DNA of 5,903 nt, taken from contig PUOZ01000172.1 in NCBI GenBank assembly GCA_003553165.1, forward strand, positions 1 through 5,903, in the 5' to 3' direction. Positions 1-5,903 of this stretch are shown here, piece by piece (the stretch's first letter is position 1; the number at the start of each line of letters is the position of its first letter). Source of the stretch: Thioalkalivibrio sp. Lineage in GTDB: Bacteria > Pseudomonadota > Gammaproteobacteria > Ectothiorhodospirales > Ectothiorhodospiraceae. The notes under the pieces were generated by a model. It saw nothing but the letters and a program-made list of their open reading frames with translations. It had not been told where the DNA came from and searched no databases. A program made the position numbers and the translations under genes.

Positions 1-324
1 CACGATCAGGTCGGGCGCGGATGCCTCGATGACCTCGGCCAGCGCGTGGTCGAAACCCTCCCGATCCGGGTATTCGCGATGGTCCACGACCGCGTAGGGG
101 ATCCTCGACTGCCGGGCGAAATCCAGGCCCCGCGCCTGCGGTCGGTTGCTGATCACGCGCACCACCTGGCCATCGATCCGGCCATTGCTGCAGGCCTCGA
201 TCAATGCATTCAGGTTGCTCCCGCGCCCGGAGATCAGCACGACCAGGCGCTTCTCCCCGGCGTCCGACAGGGCGGGATATCGCCTGGAATCCTCGCCTGC
301 CGGAGCGTCGCCCCCGGCCTTCAT
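1..324 (-). CDS. purN: Phosphoribosylglycinamide formyltransferase PurN, N-terminal part (cut by window edge)
   Basis: PurN transfers a formyl group from 10-formyl-tetrahydrofolate to GAR, the third step of cytoplasmic de novo purine synthesis. The visible 108 codons contain the family's first strand and phosphate-binding loop, [19 protein letters not shown] (residues 27-45, with G35-S36-N37). They then show the [15 protein letters not shown] segment and end at APDLIV, just before the strand that normally precedes the catalytic Asn-His-Asp region. That catalytic part lies outside the window. The ATG overlaps the purM stop as ATGA, which implies translational coupling. The start leaves about 24 residues ([15 protein letters not shown]...) ahead of the point where E. 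coli PurN begins. No other ATG or GTG in frame sits closer to the conserved strand, so this extension looks real, though a non-canonical start cannot be excluded. Identification is secure; the start is moderately secure. Confidence 0.95.
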   Translation of the reverse strand, partial: MKAGGDAPAGEDSRRYPALSDAGEKRLVVLISGRGSNLNALIEACSNGRIDGQVVRVISNRPQARGLDFARQSRIPYAVVDHREYPDREGFDHALAEVIEASAPDLIV

Positions 325-1376
325 GTCGACTCGTAGTGGATGGTCGGTGTCCCCGATCCATGGACGACCCTACCGATCGGCCAGGCCGCGAGTCCCGCAG
401 CGGCCAGTTCCGAGATGGCCGCGTCCACGCCCGCCTCGGGCAGGACCACCACCATGCCGATGCCGCAGTTGAAGGTGCGCAGCATCTCCGCCTCCGAGAT
501 GCCGCCGGTGCTCTGCAGCCAGTCGAAGACGGGGGGCCGCGGCCAGGCGGCGAGGTCGATCCTTCCATCCAGACCCTGCGGCAACACGCGCGGCAGATTC
601 TCGGTGAGGCCGCCCCCGGTGATGTGCGCGAGCGCGTGCACCGGCTGTGCCTTCAGCAGCGCCAGGAGGGCGCGTACGTAGATCGTGGTCGGCGCGAGCA
701 GGGCATCCCCGAGCGAGACCCCTCCCATGCCGTCGAGCGGTTGCCGGAGATCCGCGGCGCTGAGTTCGAGGACCCGGCGGATCAGCGAATAACCGTTCGA
801 ATGCGGGCCGCTGGAAGCGATACCCAACAGCACGTCGCCGGTCTTTACCGCGGTCCCGTCGAGGATCTCATCGCGTTCCACGATTCCGACCGCAAACCCC
901 GCGAGATCGTAGTCGCCGTCCTGGTACATGCCCGGCATTTCCGCGGTCTCGCCGCCAACCAGCGCGCAGCCTGCCTGTTCGCAGCCCTCGGCGATGCCCT
1001 TGACTACGTCCCCGGCCACATCGACGTCAAGGCGTCCGGTCGCGTAGTAGTCGAGAAAGAACAGCGGCTCGGCGCCCTGCACGATGATGTCGTTCACGCA
1101 CATCGCGACCAGGTCGATCCCGATGCTGTCGTGCCGGCCGAGTTCCTGCGCGACGCGCAGCTTGGTGCCGACGCCGTCGGTGCCGGAGACCAGAACCGGC
1201 CTGCGGAAACGCTCGACAGGCAGTTCGAACAGGGCTCCGAAGCCGCCCAGCCCGGCGAGCACGCCGGGTCGACGCGTACGCGCCGCGTACGGCTTGATGC
1301 GTTCCACCAGTTCGCTGCCTGCAGTGATGTCGACGCCAGCGTCGCGATAGGTCAAACCGGTGCTTGATTCAGGCAT
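321..1376 (-). CDS. purM: Phosphoribosylformylglycinamidine cyclo-ligase (AIR synthetase) PurM
   Basis: PurM closes FGAM to aminoimidazole ribonucleotide using ATP, the fifth step of purine synthesis. The product is 351 residues, against about 345 in E. coli. Landmarks in order are TYRDAGVDI (9-17), the ATP/phosphate motif GTDGVGTKL (65-73), CVNDI (93-97), [10 protein letters not shown] (101-110), [11 protein letters not shown] (141-151), [11 protein letters not shown] (188-198), [13 protein letters not shown] (251-263) and FNCGIGMV (302-309). All key family motifs are intact. The same frame stays open upstream to 1718, but that stretch lies over the neighbouring gene's coding sequence and has no PurM similarity. 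The ATG at 1376 is chosen because [14 protein letters not shown] matches the usual N-terminus and a weak purine-rich GAGAGAG lies just upstream. It is the first gene of a purM-purN operon. Confidence 0.98.
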   Translation of the reverse strand: MPESSTGLTYRDAGVDITAGSELVERIKPYAARTRRPGVLAGLGGFGALFELPVERFRRPVLVSGTDGVGTKLRVAQELGRHDSIGIDLVAMCVNDIIVQGAEPLFFLDYYATGRLDVDVAGDVVKGIAEGCEQAGCALVGGETAEMPGMYQDGDYDLAGFAVGIVERDEILDGTAVKTGDVLLGIASSGPHSNGYSLIRRVLELSAADLRQPLDGMGGVSLGDALLAPTTIYVRALLALLKAQPVHALAHITGGGLTENLPRVLPQGLDGRIDLAAWPRPPVFDWLQSTGGISEAEMLRTFNCGIGMVVVLPEAGVDAAISELAAAGLAAWPIGRVVHGSGTPTIHYEST

Positions 1377-1402
1377 GGAAGCTCTCTCGGACGGGGGAGT
1401 GA

Positions 1403-1431
1403 ATGGTAACGACGGCAGGTAACGCATGCAA
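1403..1431 (-). promoter_or_regulatory. Candidate promoter for purM-purN
   Basis: On the minus strand, TTGCAT (1431-1426) and TACCAT (1408-1403) are separated by exactly 17 bases. They match the sigma70 consensus at three of six and four of six positions. Transcription would start near 1396, giving a leader of about 20 bases before the purM ATG. The site sits in the only non-coding DNA upstream of purM. The matches are partial, so this is a placement by position and spacing. I do not see a good PurR operator in it. Confidence 0.35.
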
Positions 1432-1459
1432 AAGGGACTCCGGAAAACGACGCCGCCTG

Positions 1460-1468
1460 TGCTATGTT
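1460..1468 (+). promoter_or_regulatory. Candidate extended -10 promoter for the DUF2066-phosphatidyltransferase-hda genes
   Basis: The sequence TGCTATGTT forms an extended -10 element: TG, one base, then TATGTT, which matches TATAAT at four of six positions. No good -35 is seen 16-18 bases upstream, which is tolerable for extended -10 promoters. Transcription would begin near 1475 and give a leader of about 35 bases to the GTG at 1510. It lies downstream of the ATG at 1426, so if real it rules out that longer start. The region between it and the purM promoter has no other obvious signal. Confidence 0.4.
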
Positions 1469-1509
1469 GCGCCCTGTTCACCCTTGCGGGTCGTGCTCTG
1501 GAGAGGTGC

Positions 1510-2553
1510 GTGGCGTTTCCTGACAAGACAGCCCCGGGTTTCGGTCCCTGGCGGCGCTTCCTTGCCGTTGCGGGCATGTTGTTTCTGCTGGCTCCGGCGG
1601 CCCCCGCCAGCGCCGACCTGATCGAGTGGATGGTCGAGGCCGAAAGCGAGGAGGCGGCGCTGGCTTCCGGGCTCGAGGACGTGCTGGTGCGGCTGGCGGG
1701 CTTTCGCTCCCCTGCCATTGACGCGCTGGTACCCTCGCTGCTCGAGGCTGACGCGCAGCCCTGGCTGCGGTCACGCGAACGGCGTGGAGGCGGGCGCTTC
1801 CTCCTGGTCTTCGATCGGGCGGGGCTGCGGACTCAGTTGCAGGAGGCGGAAGTGCCGGTGTGGGTCGGCTCACGGCCGGCGCTGCTGGTCTGGGTGGTGC
1901 TCGAGCGCGACGATCGCAGGCTGCTGCTGGGATCGGGAATGGACGAGGAATCGGTACTGGCGGCGTTGCGGGACTGGTCCGCCCGCCGCAATCTGCCGCT
2001 GCTCTTCCCCCTCGGGGACCTGGAGGACCGCCGGCAGGTCCATACGGCCGACGTGGTCGGCGGTGCAGTCGAGGCGCTGGCCGAGCCGAGCCGCCGTTAC
2101 GATGCCGACGGTCTGCTGCTGGTCCACGTGTCCCCGCGTGGCGACCGCCAGCGTGCGCGCGTCTGGGTCGACTATCGGAACCATCGACTGCAGGCCGAGC
2201 GATCCGAGGCAACGGCCGCCGCGGCGGTGCGTGAGGCGGTGGCGGAGGTCATGGACGCCCTCGGCGCGCGCACGGCGCAAGTCCTCGTGGAGCAGGCGTC
2301 GGCGCTGGTCGGGTTTTCCGGTGTCGGCGGGATGGCGGAGCTGCTATCGCTGCGCAGCCGCCTGGCTGCACTCGAGGCCGTTCAGGGCACGCAATTGAGC
2401 CGGCTGCAGCCGGGTGTTGCCGTCCTCGAGCTGCATACGGGGCTGGATGCCGGGTCGCTGGCCCAGGTGCTGGCGGCCGAGGGGTTTCGGGCCGCCGATG
2501 CACCGCGGGGTGCCGGCCCGGGCGTCGACCTGTGGTTTCACGCCCAGCGCTGA
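1510..2553 (+). CDS. DUF2066 family protein, predicted secreted (function unknown)
   Basis: This is a 347-residue protein that I recognise as DUF2066, a family of unknown biochemical function found mainly in Proteobacteria. With the GTG start at 1510 it opens with a standard signal peptide: W14-R15-R16, a hydrophobic core [13 protein letters not shown] (17-29) and an APASA cleavage site near residue 35, so the mature protein is likely periplasmic. Family-like segments follow: [15 protein letters not shown] near the mature N-terminus, [33 protein letters not shown], and [12 protein letters not shown]. No catalytic motif is visible. The frame is open from an ATG at 1426, but that would add 28 residues before the signal peptide and sits upstream of the likely promoter. 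GTG 1510 has GGAGAGG at 1500-1506, although the spacing is short. The next gene starts 6 bases after its stop, so it leads an operon with the phosphatidyltransferase and probably hda. Confidence 0.85.
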   Translation: MAFPDKTAPGFGPWRRFLAVAGMLFLLAPAAPASADLIEWMVEAESEEAALASGLEDVLVRLAGFRSPAIDALVPSLLEADAQPWLRSRERRGGGRFLLVFDRAGLRTQLQEAEVPVWVGSRPALLVWVVLERDDRRLLLGSGMDEESVLAALRDWSARRNLPLLFPLGDLEDRRQVHTADVVGGAVEALAEPSRRYDADGLLLVHVSPRGDRQRARVWVDYRNHRLQAERSEATAAAAVREAVAEVMDALGARTAQVLVEQASALVGFSGVGGMAELLSLRSRLAALEAVQGTQLSRLQPGVAVLELHTGLDAGSLAQVLAAEGFRAADAPRGAGPGVDLWFHAQR

Positions 2554-2559
2554 ACCGCC

Positions 2560-3144
2560 ATGAATCTCCGCCAATTGCCGAACCTGATCACGCTGTCGCG
2601 CCTGTTCCTGACGATTCCGATCGCCTGGTTTCTCTACCGGGGCGACTATTGGCCGGCGCTGGTTCTTCTGGCCATCGCCGGTCTGAGCGATGCGCTGGAC
2701 GGCTATCTGGTCCGGCGGTATGGCTGGGCGACGGAAATGGGCGCCTGGCTGGACCCGGCCGCGGACAAGATCCTGATGCTGGGCATCTACCTGGCAGTGA
2801 CCCTCAGTGGCCTGCTGCCCATCTGGCTGCTGGCGCTGGTGGTCGGACGCGATGCGTGGCTCTCGCTGGGCTCCCTGGCCTACCGGCGCTGGGTCGGTCC
2901 CTTGCAGGTCGAGCCATTGATGATCAGCAAGATCAATACCTTCTTCCAGATTCTCCTGGTGCTGGGCGCGATCCTCAAGGTGGGTATCCTCGATCTGGAT
3001 CCGGTCTGGGTGCAGCTGCTGATTGTGATCGTGACCGTTACGACGGTGACCAGCGGGGTGGCCTACACCGTGGTCTGGGGCCGTCGTGCCTGGCGGCACT
3101 TCCACGACAACTCGTCGTTTCCCCAGGCGTCCCCGCGGGCATGA
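2560..3144 (+). CDS. CDP-alcohol phosphatidyltransferase family membrane protein (PgsA-like)
   Basis: Enzymes of this family swap CMP on a CDP-alcohol (usually CDP-diacylglycerol) for a second alcohol in the inner membrane, for example in phosphatidylglycerophosphate or cardiolipin synthesis. The 194-residue product has the signature DxxDGxxxRx8GxxxDxxxD, with D44, D47, G48, R52, G61, D65 and D69 all present; the usual Ala before the Arg is Val51. NLITLSRLFL (8-17) is the typical first helix, and five or six hydrophobic segments are visible (about 9-26, 33-42, 72-93, 96-104, 130-147, 149-170). The length fits PgsA-type enzymes, but the acceptor alcohol cannot be told from sequence, so no gene symbol is given. 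It follows the DUF2066 stop by 6 bases with no clear Shine-Dalgarno sequence, which suggests translational coupling. hda follows after 102 bases. Confidence 0.92.
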   Translation: MNLRQLPNLITLSRLFLTIPIAWFLYRGDYWPALVLLAIAGLSDALDGYLVRRYGWATEMGAWLDPAADKILMLGIYLAVTLSGLLPIWLLALVVGRDAWLSLGSLAYRRWVGPLQVEPLMISKINTFFQILLVLGAILKVGILDLDPVWVQLLIVIVTVTTVTSGVAYTVVWGRRAWRHFHDNSSFPQASPRA

Positions 3145-3180
3145 TGCCGGATTCCCGGCGGCATGATGGCCGCCACCGGG
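3138..3180. repeat. Repeated GGCATGATG and GC-rich hairpin between the phosphatidyltransferase gene and hda
   Basis: GGCATGATG occurs at 3138-3146 and again at 3160-3168. The first copy lies within the near-palindrome GGCATGATGCC and spans the phosphatidyltransferase stop codon. The second forms the loop of a perfect 6-base stem, GGCGGC (3157-3162) with GCCGCC (3169-3174). CCC (3154-3156) can also pair with GGG (3178-3180) across a 3-base bulge. There is no T-run after it, so it is not a standard intrinsic terminator. It could slow or attenuate transcription into hda, stabilise the upstream mRNA 3' end, or be chance in GC-rich DNA. The remaining bases to 3246 hold nothing I recognise. Confidence 0.4.
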
Positions 3181-3246
3181 CCGGACCATCGAGCCGCGAT
3201 CCCTGCGTGCTTTGCCGCGCGTTCGGGCGCGCGGGGCAATCCAGCG

Positions 3247-3960
3247 ATGACCGTTAGACAGCTGCCCCTGGACCTACGGTTGCGCGACCACTCGCGCTTC
3301 GACACCTTCCACACGGACGGCAACGGTCTGGCCGCGGCTACCCTGAAGGCGATGGCGGCCGGTGCGGGCGAGCGGCAGGTCTTCCTGCACGGGGGGGCGG
3401 GATCGGGCAAGACCCACCTGCTCCAGGCGGCCTGCCACGAGGCCTTCGCGCAGCGCCGGTCCTGCGCCTATCTGCCGCTGCAGGAACTGCAGGCCCTGGA
3501 TCCCGGCGCGGTGCTGGAGGGGATGGACGGACTGGAACTGCTGGTCCTCGATGACCTTCAGGCCGTGGCGGGACAGCCGGACTGGGAACGGGCGCTGTTT
3601 GGGCTGATCAACCAGGTGCGGGAGCGAAGGGGGCAGCTGCTGCTCGCGGCGCGCGCGGCTCCGGAGGGGATCGGCTGCCGCCTTGCGGACCTGAGCTCCC
3701 GCCTGGGGTGGGGGCCGGTGTTCCGGCTGGATCAGCCCGGGGATCTGCAACTCAAGGCGATCCTGCGAAAGCGCGCCGCGTCGCGCGGGCTGGAATTGAG
3801 CGGGGCCGTGGTCGACTATCTCCTGCGTCACGAGTGTCGCGACCTGGAGGTTCTGCTGAGCCTTCTGGATCGGCTGGATCTGGCGGCACTGGCAGAACAG
3901 CGCCGTCTCACCATCCCCTTCATCCGGGAGCAGCTGCGGCGGCCGCCGGGCAGGGAATGA
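3247..3960 (+). CDS. hda: DnaA regulatory inactivator Hda
   Basis: Hda is an AAA+ protein that binds the DNA-loaded sliding clamp and stimulates ATP hydrolysis by DnaA, blocking re-initiation of replication (RIDA). The 237-residue product, against 233 in E. coli, has the clamp-binding motif QLPLDL at residues 5-10. It also has Walker A GGAGSGKTH (49-57), Walker B LLVLDD (98-103), the box VII arginine-finger region LSSRLGWG (149-156, R152), and a sensor-2-like RDLE with R198. It lacks the DNA-binding domain IV of DnaA, as expected. The frame is open from an ATG at 3163, but those 28 extra residues resemble nothing in the family and would bury the clamp motif, which is normally near the N-terminus. 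ATG 3247 is therefore chosen despite a weak ribosome binding site. It is probably co-transcribed with the two upstream genes, and it faces the minus-strand operon with one base between stops. Confidence 0.95.
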   Translation: MTVRQLPLDLRLRDHSRFDTFHTDGNGLAAATLKAMAAGAGERQVFLHGGAGSGKTHLLQAACHEAFAQRRSCAYLPLQELQALDPGAVLEGMDGLELLVLDDLQAVAGQPDWERALFGLINQVRERRGQLLLAARAAPEGIGCRLADLSSRLGWGPVFRLDQPGDLQLKAILRKRAASRGLELSGAVVDYLLRHECRDLEVLLSLLDRLDLAALAEQRRLTIPFIREQLRRPPGRE

Positions 3961-3961
3961 G

Positions 3962-5279
<1,318 letters not shown>

Positions 5280-5284
5280 CGTCG

Positions 5285-5294
5285 CCTCCGGAGG
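5285..5294. promoter_or_regulatory. Palindromic double Shine-Dalgarno site shared by arsC-like gene and acyP
   Basis: CCTCCGGAGG is a perfect 10-base palindrome. Its right half, GGAGG (5290-5294), lies 5 bases before the acyP ATG at 5300. Its left half reads GGAGG on the minus strand (5289-5285), also 5 bases before the arsC ATG at 5279. Both are full-strength ribosome binding sites with ideal spacing, and they fix both starts. The whole gap between the two start codons is only 20 bases. Confidence 0.9.
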
Positions 5295-5299
5295 TGAAC

Positions 5300-5593
5300 A
5301 TGAACAGCAACGCCAATGGTAGCGAGGCACTGCGTTGCCGGGTAACCGGACGCGTGCAGGGTGTCTTTTTCCGGGCCTCGACCGAGCGCAAGGCACGCTC
5401 GCTGGGCATCGTCGGCCATGCCCGCAATCTGCCCGACGGCAGCGTGGAGGTGCTGGCTGTCGGCACGGCCGGTGCGCTGTCCGAACTGCGCGCCTGGCTC
5501 CGGGCCGGTCCGCCCCAGGCCCGGGTTACGGCCGTGGACTGCGAACCGGAACCGCTCCCCGATCCGCTGCCGCACGAGTTCTCTACACGATAG
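5300..5593 (+). CDS. acyP: Acylphosphatase
   Basis: Acylphosphatases hydrolyse the carboxyl-phosphate bond of acyl phosphates such as acetyl phosphate and 1,3-bisphosphoglycerate in the cytoplasm. The 97-residue product has the signature [12 protein letters not shown] (17-28), with the phosphate-binding loop and catalytic R25, and [13 protein letters not shown] (39-51), with the catalytic N43. Both key residues are present. Length is typical, with about ten extra polar residues at the start ([10 protein letters not shown]). A GTG at 5294 is also in frame, but it overlaps the Shine-Dalgarno sequence; ATG 5300 with GGAGG at 5-base spacing is much better. The gene stands alone on the plus strand, diverging from arsC and overlapping the end of proS by 11 bases tail to tail, so its 3' mRNA must run into antisense proS sequence. 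Confidence 0.95.
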   Translation: MNSNANGSEALRCRVTGRVQGVFFRASTERKARSLGIVGHARNLPDGSVEVLAVGTAGALSELRAWLRAGPPQARVTAVDCEPEPLPDPLPHEFSTR

Positions 5594-5903
5594 CGGTGGA
5601 GCGCTCGCGGAGGAATTCGACCAGGCCGGCCCTGTCGATCTTCCGGGCCTCCGGGTCGCGCCGGCCCTGGTATTCGATCAGCCCCTCGTCCAGCGCCCGC
5701 TCGCCGAGCACCAGCCGGTGGGGCAGGCCGATCAGCTCCATGTCCGCGAACATCACGCCGGGGCGGATGTCGCGGTCGTCCAGCAGCACGGCAAATCCCG
5801 CTGCCTGGAGCTCGTCGTGCAGCTCGGCGACAGCCTCGCGCACGCGCTGCGACTTCTTCGCTCCGATCGGGCATAGCGCGATGTCGAACGGTGCCAGCGC
5901 AGC
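5583..5903 (-). CDS. proS: Prolyl-tRNA synthetase, C-terminal anticodon-binding domain (cut by window edge)
   Basis: ProRS charges tRNA-Pro with proline. The 106 visible residues and stop are the C-terminal anticodon-binding domain. Recognisable segments are [26 protein letters not shown], the highly conserved [23 protein letters not shown] region (about residues 49-71 of the visible part), and [15 protein letters not shown] near the end. They align by eye with the end of bacterial-type ProRS such as that of E. coli. The catalytic core and any editing insertion domain lie beyond the right edge, so ProRS subclass cannot be confirmed. The gene ends with TAG inside the last codons of acyP, on the opposite strand. 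Confidence 0.96.
   Translation of the reverse strand, partial: AALAPFDIALCPIGAKKSQRVREAVAELHDELQAAGFAVLLDDRDIRPGVMFADMELIGLPHRLVLGERALDEGLIEYQGRRDPEARKIDRAGLVEFLRERSTAIV

Noticed and set aside
204..1367. A 387-codon open frame on the plus strand opposite purM
   Set aside because: It mirrors purM codons in a GC-rich genome, is Arg/Ala/Gly-rich with no recognisable domain, and purM on the other strand is unmistakable.
1403..1440. Possible PurR operator upstream of purM (GCATGC core within ACGCATGCAAAAG)
   Set aside because: The PurR consensus is a 16-base palindrome around CG (ACGCAAACGTTTGCGT). Here only a short GCATGC palindrome is present and the arms do not match.
1478..2212. A long minus-strand open frame opposite the DUF2066 gene
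   Set aside because: The translation is low-complexity Pro/Arg/Ala text typical of antisense frames in GC-rich coding DNA; the plus-strand frame has family-like segments and a signal peptide.
2344..3189. A 281-codon minus-strand open frame opposite the DUF2066 and phosphatidyltransferase genes
   Set aside because: It is rich in Gln, His, Arg and Pro, spans two real genes and has no identifiable domain, so it is an antisense shadow.
5551..5597. Possible terminator at the acyP/proS junction (ACCGCT with AGCGGT)
   Set aside because: The stem is six pairs with a 35-base loop and no T-run; this is expected by chance at this base composition.

Overview
The window is a GC-rich (about two-thirds G+C by eye), densely packed stretch of bacterial chromosome. 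Every gene in it is a recognisable housekeeping gene or a known conserved family. The combination of DUF2066, a CDP-alcohol phosphatidyltransferase, Hda, DUF2069, WrbA and an ArsC-like reductase points to a gammaproteobacterium. The high G+C and the protein style suggest something near the Chromatiales/Ectothiorhodospiraceae, but the exact genus cannot be read from the sequence. I see no mobile element, CRISPR array, tRNA or rRNA.

Layout. (1) Positions 1-1376, minus strand: a purM-purN purine operon with an ATGA overlap; purN runs off the left edge. (2) 1377-1509: a divergent intergenic region with a plausible promoter in each direction. (3) 1510-3960, plus strand: a secreted DUF2066 protein, then a membrane CDP-alcohol phosphatidyltransferase, then hda, the regulator that inactivates DnaA-ATP. 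(4) 3962-5279, minus strand: arsC-like gene, wrbA and a small DUF2069 membrane protein, read in that order, with 1-base and 4-base overlaps. This operon converges on hda with a single base between the stop codons, inside an inverted repeat. (5) 5300-5593, plus strand: acylphosphatase, diverging from arsC across only 20 bases that hold a symmetric shared Shine-Dalgarno palindrome. (6) 5583-5903, minus strand: the C-terminal end of prolyl-tRNA synthetase, overlapping the acylphosphatase tail to tail by 11 bases and running off the right edge.

How the genes fit together. PurM and PurN are purine-synthesis enzymes (PurN acts at step 3, PurM at step 5). Hda works with the sliding clamp to convert DnaA-ATP to DnaA-ADP after initiation. 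The enzyme just upstream of it belongs to the family that makes acidic phospholipids, which are known to promote DnaA nucleotide exchange, so the pairing is suggestive but unproven. WrbA and the ArsC-like reductase look like a small redox unit. I found no convincing new biological system. The most unusual points are in gene packing: the mirror-image ribosome binding sites between arsC and acyP, the hairpin that places two convergent stop codons in its loop, and several start choices that differ from the longest open frames.
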